Positions 25,868-34,369 of a DNA stretch of 52,058 nt are shown piece by piece. The notes beneath the pieces were generated by a model. That model worked only from the letters and a program-made list of their open reading frames with translations, made no database searches and had not been told where the DNA came from. Position 1 is the stretch's first letter; each line of letters starts with the position of its first letter. This DNA comes from Nitrospinota bacterium (lineage in GTDB: Bacteria > UBA8248): positions 11,027-63,084 of the forward strand of contig JAPOYD010000179.1 in assembly GCA_026706735.1 (NCBI GenBank). The letters run 5' to 3'. The translations under genes were made by a program, and so were the position numbers.

Positions 25868-28800
25868 AGCAAATTCTGGATTGGTCCGCGCGTCATACTG
25901 TTTTCGCCAACCTTCTGATGGGGATAATGCTGATCATCGGTGTTGTCGCCGTTTTTCAAATCCGCAGCGAGTTGCTCCCTCAATTCGCCCTTGATCGAAT
26001 CAGCGTCAACGTCACGTGGGAGGGCGCGAGTCCTGCGGAGGTGGAAGAGGGCATTTGCATCAAGATTGAAGAGGCCTTGACCGGTGTCGAGGGGGTAAAA
26101 AAAATCACTTCGGTTGCTTATGAGGGTCGCTGTGAAATTGCCGTGGAGCTACATGCCTGGATCAAGAATTCCCGGGATTTGATGGAAGATATCCGGAGCG
26201 AAATCGATCGTATCAAGACATTGCCCGAGAACATAGAAAGGCCCATCGTTTCGGAGGTGAAGCGGATAAATCAAGTAGTTCGCCTTTCCTTGTTCGGCAA
26301 TGTGTCCGAAGAAGTCCTGAAACGAAAAACCACGGAGATTAAAGATGAATTGCTGGATTTGCCCAACATTTCAAAGGTGGTTCTGAGCGGCTTGAGAGAT
26401 TGGGAAATTTCAATCGAAGTCTCTGAGGAGATGTTGCGCCGCTATGGTCTAACGTTTGAGCGGGTCGCGAATATCATTCGCAAGAATGTGCTTGAACTCT
26501 CAGGCGGAGATATCCGTTCTGCGGAGCGGAGAATCAGAATCAGGACGTTGGGAAAGCGTTACACGGGCCCTGAGTTCGAGCGGCTTGAAATACTTACCCA
26601 AAAAGATGGCGCAATTTTGAGACTCGGTGATATAGCCCGTGTGGTCGACGCTTTTGAAGACAGCGATAAATCGGGTCGATTCAACGGTAAACCGGCTGCG
26701 CTCATCCTGGTGTATCGAACCGATGAGGAAGATGCGCTTTCGATTTCTAAAACGGTAGTTGAATACGTCAAGAAAAAACGGAAAGAACTACCCGAAGGAT
26801 TGGATTTGGTCCATTGGGCGGATACCTCGCGCTTGATACAGGACCGGCTCGATCTTTTGTTGAGAAACGGTCGCGTCGGACTCGTTTTGGTTTTCATCTC
26901 CATGTGGCTGTTTTTGAACATTCGCCTTTCTTTTTGGGTGGCGATGGGAATTCCCGTCTCCCTTTTGACGGCGTTGGGATTCTTGAATTTCTCCGGTGGC
27001 ACGCTCAACATGCTCTCGATGTTCGCCTTCATCATGGTTTTGGGGATACTGGTGGACGACGCCATTGTCGTGGCTGAAAATATCTATTCGCATATGGAAA
27101 GAGGGAAAAATCGCGTTCAGGCGGCTATTGACGGCTGTTATGAAGTCGTCCTGCCGGTTACCGCGACTGTCGTGACATCCATTGTGGCTTTCGCTCCCTT
27201 GCTGATGGTGGAAGGAACGGTCGGGAAATTCATGGCGGTGCTCCCCGCGGCCATCATCGCCGCGTTAATCGCTTCTCTCATCGAATCGTTGTTCATTCTG
27301 CCGGCTCATCTGGGACATTGGGTGCGGCCTCCCAGGGCGGGTGGGCTCTCATCTCAAATGAGAAACACCATCGATAGAGCCATAAACTGGCTCATCCATC
27401 GATTTTATGCGCCGATTCTGAGATTTTGCCTCAACGCCAGGTATCTGGTCCTTTCCCTGGCTTTGGTGGTTTTTATGGTGACGGTAGGTTTAGCTGTTGG
27501 TGGGCATGTAAGATTTTTGTTTTTTCCAAAAATCGATTCCGATTGGGTGCATGCCCAAATTCTCTTCCCGCTGGGAACCCCGATTCGGCAAACGCAAAAC
27601 GCCGCGCAAAAGATTGAGCAGGCAGCCGTCGCGCTTGACGAAGTTGTCCGCTCGAAAACGGGTGAACCAGTCGTCAAACATGTATTTACAATACTGGGTG
27701 AGAATCTTGACCCAGGCGGCGGGCGCGTCGTGGGAGGGAGCCATATGGCGCAGGTGATTATCGAGATGCTGCCCTCAGAAGCCAGAGGAATCAGCTCGGA
27801 TGAAATCATCAATCGATGGCGTGAGAATACAGGAGAAATTCCCGATGTGATGAGCCTTACTTTCAGTGGAGGAGGAGCAGGTCCGCCCGGTGGTAAACCT
27901 ATAGATGTGCAGTTTTATGGTGATGACATCGGGACTTTGAGAAAAGTAACTCAGGAGTTCAAGCGGGAGTTAACTAAATATCCCGGCCTATATGATGTTC
28001 AAGATGATTTCCGGCCTGGAAAGCTTGAGTTCCGAACATCATTAAAGCCACAGGCCCGCGTTCTGGGAGTGAATCTGGATGACTTGGGGCGTCAGTTACG
28101 CGCGCGCTTTTTCGGGCTGCAAGTCCTGCGTCTGCAACGTGGCCGGGATGACGTGAAGGTCAAGCTTCGCTATCCGTTTGAGGAGAGGCGTTCTCTGGAA
28201 GATATCAGGAAAATGAGGGTCAGGACGTCATCGGGGGCGGAAATCCCTTTCCATGAGGTGGCGGAAGTCGATATGATTCAAGGGCTTGATGCAATAAGAC
28301 GAGTAGCCAGATCAAGGGCGATTAATGTAACGGCCGAAATCGACCAAGACCGCGCCAATCCCACCGAGGTTCTAAATGACTTGAATGCGAATTTTTTCCC
28401 AAAGCTCCTGAACCGCTATAACGGGGTAGGGGTTAGATTTGAGGGTCAGGCTAAAGAGACGCAGGAGTCATTCGACAGCCTGTTCCGCGCTTTTGCGCTC
28501 GCGATTGCCGTCATATTCACGATTTTGGCCACGCTGTTCAGAAGCTATTTCCAGCCCTTCGTCGTCATGAGCGCCATTCCGTTTGGAATTGTAGGCGCAA
28601 TTTGGGGGCATATTGTCATGGGTTTCGATATCTCCATCTTGAGCATGATGGGCATCTTGGCTCTTACCGGCGTTGTGGTAAATGACTCTTTGGTTCTGTT
28701 GGATTTCGCGAACCGAAGTATCAAAAACGGAATGACGATAGAAGACGCGCTGCAGCAGGCCGGTGTTGCGAGATGGAGAGCTATTGTTCTGACCACAATG

Positions 28801-29049
28801 ACGACCGCCGCTGGATTGGGGCCGATGTTGTTCGAGAAAAGCTTCCAGGCGCAATTCTTGATTCCCATGGCAATTAGTTTATGCTTCGGGCTGCTTTTCG
28901 CCACTGTGATAACACTCGTTCTTGTTCCTGTAATCTCTTTGATCGGAAACGACATCGGGCGCTTTTGGTGGCGGATATGGACGGGCAGATGGTTGACGAG
29001 GGAAGAGGTGGATGTGCATTCTCCACAAAAAGGTGAGATGAGCATCTAA
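25864..29049 (+). CDS. RND-family efflux permease (AcrB/hydrophobe type)
   Basis: 1061 residues, the normal length for a trimeric proton-driven RND exporter. There are twelve membrane helices with two large periplasmic loops. The helix-4 proton-relay pair is seen in GILVDDAIVVAENI (Asp398-Asp399), and the family motif 'ELLPQF...VNVTWEGASPAEVEEGI' is at the start. The repeat half begins near 'LNARYLVLSLALVVFMVTVG'. Substrates could be drugs, lipids or other hydrophobic compounds. The base composition is clearly more AT-rich than the genes before 24 kb. Confidence 0.93.
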   Translation: MKQILDWSARHTVFANLLMGIMLIIGVVAVFQIRSELLPQFALDRISVNVTWEGASPAEVEEGICIKIEEALTGVEGVKKITSVAYEGRCEIAVELHAWIKNSRDLMEDIRSEIDRIKTLPENIERPIVSEVKRINQVVRLSLFGNVSEEVLKRKTTEIKDELLDLPNISKVVLSGLRDWEISIEVSEEMLRRYGLTFERVANIIRKNVLELSGGDIRSAERRIRIRTLGKRYTGPEFERLEILTQKDGAILRLGDIARVVDAFEDSDKSGRFNGKPAALILVYRTDEEDALSISKTVVEYVKKKRKELPEGLDLVHWADTSRLIQDRLDLLLRNGRVGLVLVFISMWLFLNIRLSFWVAMGIPVSLLTALGFLNFSGGTLNMLSMFAFIMVLGILVDDAIVVAENIYSHMERGKNRVQAAIDGCYEVVLPVTATVVTSIVAFAPLLMVEGTVGKFMAVLPAAIIAALIASLIESLFILPAHLGHWVRPPRAGGLSSQMRNTIDRAINWLIHRFYAPILRFCLNARYLVLSLALVVFMVTVGLAVGGHVRFLFFPKIDSDWVHAQILFPLGTPIRQTQNAAQKIEQAAVALDEVVRSKTGEPVVKHVFTILGENLDPGGGRVVGGSHMAQVIIEMLPSEARGISSDEIINRWRENTGEIPDVMSLTFSGGGAGPPGGKPIDVQFYGDDIGTLRKVTQEFKRELTKYPGLYDVQDDFRPGKLEFRTSLKPQARVLGVNLDDLGRQLRARFFGLQVLRLQRGRDDVKVKLRYPFEERRSLEDIRKMRVRTSSGAEIPFHEVAEVDMIQGLDAIRRVARSRAINVTAEIDQDRANPTEVLNDLNANFFPKLLNRYNGVGVRFEGQAKETQESFDSLFRAFALAIAVIFTILATLFRSYFQPFVVMSAIPFGIVGAIWGHIVMGFDISILSMMGILALTGVVVNDSLVLLDFANRSIKNGMTIEDALQQAGVARWRAIVLTTMTTAAGLGPMLFEKSFQAQFLIPMAISLCFGLLFATVITLVLVPVISLIGNDIGRFWWRIWTGRWLTREEVDVHSPQKGEMSI

Positions 29050-29107
29050 TTTGGTGCTTTATAGTTTTATCGTTTGCGTAGCATGCGGAAAGTTTGTAAT
29101 TGATTTT

Positions 29108-29136
29108 CTAGAACGCATAGATTCCGAAAATATAAT
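29108..29136 (+). promoter_or_regulatory. Possible promoter of the 29220-33730 operon
   Basis: A perfect TATAAT at 29131-29136 precedes the alcohol dehydrogenase gene; the -35 position (around CTAGAA, 29108-29113) is weak. It is the only good -10 in the gap after the RND gene. Confidence 0.4.
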
Positions 29137-29219
29137 TTCACGAACTGATGGATGAAGGAGAATTAGCTTTTATGTCCTCAAGGTTCGATGTGCGTTACGG
29201 CGAAGAAATAGGAGATAAG

Positions 29220-30272
29220 ATGGAAGCGGTTGTGATGACTGCTCCCGAAAAACTTGAAATTCAATCCGTACCCGTTCCTGAACCGGATATCGGAGAAGTG
29301 CTGGTAAAAGTTGAGTGCACCACGATTTGTGGGACGGACATTGAAATTATTAAAGGCGGTCACCTCCCGAATTGGCCTTCTCAACTTCCAGCTATCCTAG
29401 GGCATGAGTGGGCCGGAAGAATCGTGGCGATGGGTCCGATGACCGAAGGATTCGGCCTTGAGATGGGTGATGCCGTAGCGGGTACGAGCCACGCAGGGTG
29501 CGGTGCCTGTCGCATGTGTCTGATTGGCCGCTACAACCTCTGCTATAATTATGGGAATACAGTCACCGGCCACAGGCAGTATGGGCATATTACGCAAGGC
29601 TCTTATGCCGAATATGTAACCAACAACATACGTGCGTTGCACAAGATGCCAGAAGGAATGTCATTCGAGTATGGTTCGGCGGTGGACCCGGCTGGTTGCG
29701 GTCTCTGGACGGCGAAGCGCGCAGGGATCAACCCCGGCGATACTGTCGTAATTTTAGGTTCTGGACCAATTGGTGTTTTTTCTTATGAATCAGTTAAAGC
29801 GATGGGTGCAGGGCGTGTGATTGTCGTGGGTGGAGGCAAGAGATTAGAAATCTTAGAGGAACAAGGCGCTGAAGTGGTCAGTTACCGAGATGGTGGTGTG
29901 CCAGAACGGATAGATGAGATGACGGGCGGGAGAAAAGCCAACGTGGTCCTGGAGACGGCTGGGACTACGGATAGCTTTAGATGGAGTGTGGACTGTGGGG
30001 GTAAAGGCGCGCGAGTCGCCATTACCGGCATACCGGAAAACATTCCTGATATGGCATGGAAACGCGTCGTGCTTGAAGAGATGGATATTTTTGGCGTCCG
30101 AGCGAACCCCAATTGTGGAGATGAGGTATTATCACTCATAAATGCTGGTAGGATGAAAGTGGACCCATATATAACCCATCGTTTTCCTCTCAGGGAATAT
30201 CAAGAAGCGCATGATACGTTTGTAGCTCGAAAGGACGGTGCCTTGCTCGTGAATCTGACTCCTGGAGTATAA
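29220..30272 (+). CDS. Zinc-dependent medium-chain alcohol/polyol dehydrogenase
   Basis: 350 residues from the ATG at 29220 (GGAG 6-8 bases upstream); an in-frame ATG at 29172 also has a possible site. The MDR fold is clear: catalytic zinc residues in TTICGTDIE and GHEWAGRI, the structural zinc Cys cluster CGACRMC...YNLC, and the Rossmann motif VVILGSGPIGVFS. The closest families are threonine/sorbitol dehydrogenases; the substrate is not decided. It leads a four-gene set, 5 bp before the QueF gene. Confidence 0.9.
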   Translation: MEAVVMTAPEKLEIQSVPVPEPDIGEVLVKVECTTICGTDIEIIKGGHLPNWPSQLPAILGHEWAGRIVAMGPMTEGFGLEMGDAVAGTSHAGCGACRMCLIGRYNLCYNYGNTVTGHRQYGHITQGSYAEYVTNNIRALHKMPEGMSFEYGSAVDPAGCGLWTAKRAGINPGDTVVILGSGPIGVFSYESVKAMGAGRVIVVGGGKRLEILEEQGAEVVSYRDGGVPERIDEMTGGRKANVVLETAGTTDSFRWSVDCGGKGARVAITGIPENIPDMAWKRVVLEEMDIFGVRANPNCGDEVLSLINAGRMKVDPYITHRFPLREYQEAHDTFVARKDGALLVNLTPGV

Positions 30273-30277
30273 CGGAA

Positions 30278-30679
30278 ATGTCTCAAGGCGAGATGAAGTA
30301 TGGCGCGAGAATGATTGCGCAGGCGGCGCTCGAAGCCGTTCCGAATCCTTCAAAACAGCGAGATTACGTTGTCGATTTCACAATTCCCGAATTTACTTGC
30401 CTTTGTCCGATCAGCAATTTTCCCGACTTCGCCACCATCCGTATCAAATACATTCCTGGGGATAAAATAGTGGAGTTGAAATCTCTGAAACTCTACATCA
30501 ATAATTACCGGGACCGAGAAATTTTTCATGAGCAGGCCGTTAGCACCATCCTTGATGACATGGTTGAAGTTTGTGAACCGAAGTGGATGTGGATTGAAGG
30601 CGATTTTAATGTGAGGGGAAATATCAAAACGAAAATTAGAGCTACTCATGGCGTGAGACCACAAGATGTTCCAGAATAG
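30278..30679 (+). CDS. queF: QueF-type NADPH-dependent nitrile (preQ0) reductase
   Basis: 133 residues, the short unimodular QueF form. FTCLCP places the catalytic Cys at 43, PDFATI the Asp at 50, ELKSLKLY is the NADPH-binding QueF signature (Glu66), and FHE gives His84-Glu85. QueF reduces 7-cyano-7-deazaguanine to preQ1 in queuosine synthesis. No other queuosine genes are near; it sits between an alcohol dehydrogenase (5 bp) and a molybdenum hydroxylase. Either it is the cell's queuosine enzyme in an odd position or it reduces another nitrile; the intact motifs do not separate these. Confidence 0.9.
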   Translation: MSQGEMKYGARMIAQAALEAVPNPSKQRDYVVDFTIPEFTCLCPISNFPDFATIRIKYIPGDKIVELKSLKLYINNYRDREIFHEQAVSTILDDMVEVCEPKWMWIEGDFNVRGNIKTKIRATHGVRPQDVPE

Positions 30680-30784
30680 GCAAAATGCCGATCAAATTTG
30701 TACGCTGCGTGGTTAAAGCCAGAACAGATTGTCTAATGACAAATAAAATTCAATGGTTTAAGCCATATTTTCTCTGAGGTGGAA

Positions 30785-33034
30785 ATGACAGAATATAAAG
30801 TGGCGGGTATAGGCCTCACACGAATCGATGCGCCGGACAAAGTAGCTGGAAGTGCCAAATATGCGGCTGATGTCCCATCGAGCCGCGCACTTATTGGGTT
30901 GGTCTTGGGCAGCCCGCATCCCTATGCGAAAGTGAAAACGGTGGATGCGACTGAGGCGCGGAAGTTACCTGGCGTTCGTGCAGTCATGACGCGAGATGAA
31001 GCTCCTCGCATTCGGTTCGGCGCCAACATCAAGGATCAGAGTTGGTTTGCGCAGGATGGTTTTGTTCGATATGGCGGAGAGCCGGTGGCTGCCGTGGCTG
31101 CCGAAGATATGGATGCCGCCCAAGCTGCCATCAAGTCGATTCGTGTGGAATATGATGTATTAGAACCGATAGTCAACGGCTTGGATAGTCGAGCCGGCAA
31201 AGGTCTTGCCGTCCACGAAGATTGGCGAGAGTTGGGGCTTGGCCCGAATGCAGATAAAAACATCATTGCTAGCTTTGAAAAAGAAATTGGGGATGTCGAA
31301 GCTGGATACGAAGAGGCGGATCGTATTTTTGAGCATACTTTTTCAACGCCATTCGTTCATGCTGGTTATATCGAACCCCACGCGTGTACCGCCGAAGCCG
31401 GTACCGACGGAAAAGTTACGATCTGGACGACTACGCAGGATGCATGGGCCATTCGAGCGGACGTAGCTGAGGCACTCGGCCTTCCGGCAACACAGGTTCG
31501 AATCATTCCTACTGAAATTGGAGGTGGTTTTGGCGCTAAGCTTAAGAGTACTTATGAGCACATTGCCGCTCTTTTGGCTTTGAAGACAGACCAGGTTATT
31601 CGCATGGAAATGACCCGCGAGGAAGACCATATCGGAGTGAATCCGAGGCACCCTCATTTCATCACCATACGCACAGCGGTGAAGAATGACGGGACGTTTG
31701 TTGCCCGAGAGCTTGATGTCACCATGGATCATGGTGCCTATGGCCGAGGAGCACCTTTCCAGTGCAGCAGCAAGATGCTGATGGGCTCATCCACTTATCG
31801 GATTCCCAATGTCAGGATCCGTGCATGTACGGTATATACCAATGGCCCTGTTTGCGGCCCCGTGCGTGCACCAAGCGGCCCCCAGTACCATTTTGCCACC
31901 GAAGTGCAGATGGACATCATCGCGCGTGAGATGGGGATCGACCCACTCGAGATAAGACGCATCAATTCACTTCAGCCCGGAGATGAAACGCTGGCTGGAA
32001 AGGAGCAAAATCCTTCCATGCGTAGCGTTCTCGACTCAACAGCCGTGGAAGGAAAGTGGGGGGGAGAGATTGAAGCGAATGGAGAGCTTGAAGGAGATGG
32101 ATGGAAGCTCGGTCGTGGCATTGCATGCGGCTATTGGCCAGGGCCGGGGGAAGCGTCTAGTTGTACGGTTCGCCTGAATCAGGACGGTACCGTACAAGTG
32201 GTAGCAGGAACTGTAAACCTCACTGGTATGAGCACCTCTATATGCCAACTCGCAGCAGAGGAATTAAGCGTAAGTTTGGATGAGGTGCGATACACGAACG
32301 GAGATACGGATTCGGTTCCCGAGTCATCGGCGGCGTCAGGTAGTAAGGCGACGCGCGCGGTGGGAATGGCAACTTTGAGCGCCTCGCGTGATTTGCGAAA
32401 TAAAATCTTGAATGTGGCGAGTATAAAACTCGAAGCGGCTGCGGACGATCTGGTTTTGGAAGATGGGCAAGTCAAAGTAGCTTCGGCGCCGGATCGCGCT
32501 CTGACACTTGCGCAAGTGGCCAAGGCGGCGCCTGAAATTCAGGGGTTTTTGATTGGGCAAGGTGAAAGTGCAAAACCTCCCCCGTGTCCCATACATACCG
32601 GACAGGTAGCGGATGTCGCCGTGAATCCCGAACTCGGAGAAATCAAGGTTTTGCGACTCATATGTGTGCAGGATGTTGGATTCGCCATCAATCCATTGTC
32701 TGTTATTGGACAGATTGAAGGCGCCATGCTTCAGGGACTTGGTTTGGCTCTCATGGAAGAGCAACCCAGGCGCCCGGATGGGAATTTGCACGGTGATACC
32801 TTCCATGAATATTTGATCCCTACCAGTATGGATATGCCTGAACTGAAAGCCGTTTTGTATGACAATCCGGCCGAGGGCACGCCCTATGGAATGCGGGGTG
32901 TGGGTGAACCCCCCATTGTGGCGACTGCAGCGGCGATAGTGAATGCCATACAAGACGCAGTCGGCACACCTGTTTTCTCTTTGCCTGTTGGCCCGCATCA
33001 TATCCGAGAGGCTCTGGCTACGAATAGCGGATAA
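30785..33034 (+). CDS. Molybdenum hydroxylase large subunit (xanthine dehydrogenase family)
   Basis: 749 residues from the ATG at 30785 (GAGGTGG site; an in-frame GTG at 30779 is less likely). The Mo-cofactor subunit pattern is complete: 'TRIDAPDKVAGSAKYAADV', EIGGGFGAKL, VRAPSGPQ, the 'ANPLSVIGQIEGAMLQGLG'-type block (INPLSVIGQIEG), and GVGEPPIV with the catalytic Glu. It hydroxylates a heterocycle or aldehyde with water. The FAD and 2Fe-2S subunits that normally accompany it are not in the window. It is 30 bp before the selenoprotein gene. Confidence 0.92.
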   Translation: MTEYKVAGIGLTRIDAPDKVAGSAKYAADVPSSRALIGLVLGSPHPYAKVKTVDATEARKLPGVRAVMTRDEAPRIRFGANIKDQSWFAQDGFVRYGGEPVAAVAAEDMDAAQAAIKSIRVEYDVLEPIVNGLDSRAGKGLAVHEDWRELGLGPNADKNIIASFEKEIGDVEAGYEEADRIFEHTFSTPFVHAGYIEPHACTAEAGTDGKVTIWTTTQDAWAIRADVAEALGLPATQVRIIPTEIGGGFGAKLKSTYEHIAALLALKTDQVIRMEMTREEDHIGVNPRHPHFITIRTAVKNDGTFVARELDVTMDHGAYGRGAPFQCSSKMLMGSSTYRIPNVRIRACTVYTNGPVCGPVRAPSGPQYHFATEVQMDIIAREMGIDPLEIRRINSLQPGDETLAGKEQNPSMRSVLDSTAVEGKWGGEIEANGELEGDGWKLGRGIACGYWPGPGEASSCTVRLNQDGTVQVVAGTVNLTGMSTSICQLAAEELSVSLDEVRYTNGDTDSVPESSAASGSKATRAVGMATLSASRDLRNKILNVASIKLEAAADDLVLEDGQVKVASAPDRALTLAQVAKAAPEIQGFLIGQGESAKPPPCPIHTGQVADVAVNPELGEIKVLRLICVQDVGFAINPLSVIGQIEGAMLQGLGLALMEEQPRRPDGNLHGDTFHEYLIPTSMDMPELKAVLYDNPAEGTPYGMRGVGEPPIVATAAAIVNAIQDAVGTPVFSLPVGPHHIREALATNSG

Positions 33035-33064
33035 ATCACACTCGATACTTTCAAGGAGAATCCA

Positions 33065-33730
33065 ATGCCTGTGGATGAAGGAACAAGTTTACCGGATAGT
33101 CTGGGCGTGACCGAAGAGATGATGGCGTGTCCTCTGCCAAGATTGCCTTTCGTCGATCCCGATAATGTTCCTGACGATCTCGAGGAGGAACTTGCTCCGC
33201 TCTATGATTGGTCGAAGCGGATGTGGGGCACTGTCCCGCGCTTTTTGCAGCTTTTGGCAAATGCTCCTCCCACCATGGAAGCATGGATGTTGCTCGACCA
33301 AAAGCTCCGCACGAATCGATTGAAGACGGAGTCGGATTATATCCGCCTCATGGAGCTCGTTATCGTCAAAACGGCCATATTGACGGAGTGTAACAACTGA
33401 ATCGGGCACAATGTGGAGCTCGGTCGAGCTCTGGGTCTTAGCCAGGATCAGATCAATCTACTTGAAGGCGATGATTGGAAAGACAGCGATTTGTTCGATG
33501 ATAAGGAGAAAGCCGTTATCCGGTGGGCGGATGAGGTGTCGAAGTTAACGGCGAAGCATAACGACTTTGCATTCAATGAGATGAAGAAATATTTCTCTAA
33601 TCGGCAGATCGTGGAACTCACTTTTATTTGTGGTATGTGGCATCTTTCCGGGAGACTGGCCGAGGCGCTTCACCTGGTGGTGGAACCGCCAGGAGGGCGT
33701 ATCGAATTTCAAGCAGAAGACATGGCGTAA
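33065..33730 (+). CDS. Carboxymuconolactone decarboxylase/AhpD-like selenoprotein (in-frame UGA = Sec112)
   Basis: One 221-residue frame is interrupted only by TGA at 33398-33400. The protein reads LTECNN-[UGA]-IGHNVELGRALGLS; family members have CxxC here, so UGA replaces the second redox Cys (Cys109, Sec112, His115). Similarity is continuous on both sides: PRFLQLLANAP before, GMWHLSGRLAEALH after. A hairpin with GGUC loop starts 21 nt after the UGA, matching bacterial SECIS placement. AhpD-fold proteins are thiol peroxidases/disulfide reductases or decarboxylases; Sec points to a redox role. AAGGAG precedes the ATG. A plain nonsense mutation is the alternative. Confidence 0.85.
33398..33433 (+). 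promoter_or_regulatory. Candidate bacterial SECIS element
   Basis: After the UGA codon, GAGCTC (33416-33421) pairs with GAGCTC (33426-33431) around a GGTC loop, extended by two wobble pairs. The loop begins 21 nt after the UGA and starts with G, as in the E. coli fdhF element, whose loop also begins GGUC. This should bind SelB and recode UGA as Sec. Confidence 0.75.
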
Positions 33731-33980
33731 ATAGTTTGACTCAAGGCTGAAGGTTCAAAGCCTCAATTTTGTGGGCAACCATTTGTCTGCGCGTGTGCCC
33801 ATGAGCGTCATATTGTGGATTGAACAGAGCGGAGTTACTTGGACTCCACCCCACCTGTTTTTCGTTTATCTTGTTCAAAAAATTTTCAGTTCCTGGGCAG
33901 CGCCGGAAAAAATGTAGAAGTATCGCTTTTACTAATACATTTTGTCATTTGAAAAATAAGGATTTATGGAGAAAAAAGTA
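33731..33980. other. AT-rich gap without recognised gene
   Basis: Several short frames are present but none has a ribosome site or similarity that I can see. It separates the selenoprotein gene from the small peptide gene and its promoter. Confidence 0.4.
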
Positions 33981-34008
33981 TTGCTTTTTTAAATGGTTTC
34001 TGTATACT
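33981..34008 (+). promoter_or_regulatory. Sigma-70-type promoter of the acidic peptide gene
   Basis: TTGCTT (33981-33986), a 16-bp spacer, and TATACT (34003-34008). Transcription would start near 34015, leaving a leader of about 70 nt before the peptide ATG. Confidence 0.6.
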
Positions 34009-34087
34009 TGTCCGCTTTGTGACGTCGCTTGGTGGCAAAACCCAGGCAAATTTGTATTGAACCAACCGCCCATAGGATGAGGAAGAA

Positions 34088-34255
34088 ATGATTGAGTTCA
34101 ATGAAAGTGTAGTTGTCTTGGACCATGAGTTTTTTGCTGAATGTGGAGACGTTTTACCAACGGATGTGGATTATGATGTGCCTGATGAGAGCGGGAGTGA
34201 GAATTTTTCCTTCTTGAGTGACGGCGAAGGAGGTAATGCTCCTGCTGCTTATTAG
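34088..34255 (+). CDS. Free-standing 55-residue acidic peptide
   Basis: ATG at 34088 with GAGG 5 bases upstream; 55 codons to TAG. The product starts MIEFNESVVVLDHEFFAECG and ends GEGGNAPAAY. It has 14 Asp/Glu, one His, one Cys and no Lys or Arg at all. A good promoter lies about 80 bp upstream and a strong intrinsic terminator 25 bp downstream, so it is its own transcription unit. The acidic leader-like composition and short Gly/Ala/Tyr end recall precursor peptides, but no maturation enzyme is adjacent. A small regulatory or DNA-mimic protein is another option. I do not recognise a family. Confidence 0.65.
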   Translation: MIEFNESVVVLDHEFFAECGDVLPTDVDYDVPDESGSENFSFLSDGEGGNAPAAY

Positions 34256-34280
34256 TGCCCAAGGGGAGAAATTGAATCAA

Positions 34281-34314
34281 CGCCCGGTTGAAGGATCAGC
34301 CGGGCGTTTCTTTT
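34281..34314 (+). terminator. Intrinsic terminator after the peptide gene
   Basis: CGCCCGGTTGA pairs with TCAGCCGGGCG (34281-34306, AGGA loop, one wobble) followed by TTTCTTTT. A strong rho-independent terminator. Confidence 0.88.
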
Positions 34315-34340
34315 GTCCTGAATTTTTTGCAGGATATATT
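34313..34340 (+). promoter_or_regulatory. Probable promoter of the 34370 gene
   Basis: TTGTCC (34313-34318), a 16-bp spacer, TATATT (34335-34340). It overlaps the T-run of the preceding terminator, so the next gene restarts transcription directly. Confidence 0.5.
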
Positions 34341-34369
34341 TTTTACTTCATGACGATGGGAAAAATGTG

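Noticed and set aside
33065..33400. Truncated CMD pseudogene followed by a second gene at 33413
   Set aside because: The frame continues exactly across the TGA, similarity is unbroken, TGA sits at a redox Cys position, and a SECIS-like hairpin follows; a selenoprotein explains all of this better.
34088..34255. Mycofactocin precursor MftA
   Set aside because: The acidic start and terminal Tyr are reminiscent, but the required C-terminal GMCGVY-like ending and the maturation genes are absent.
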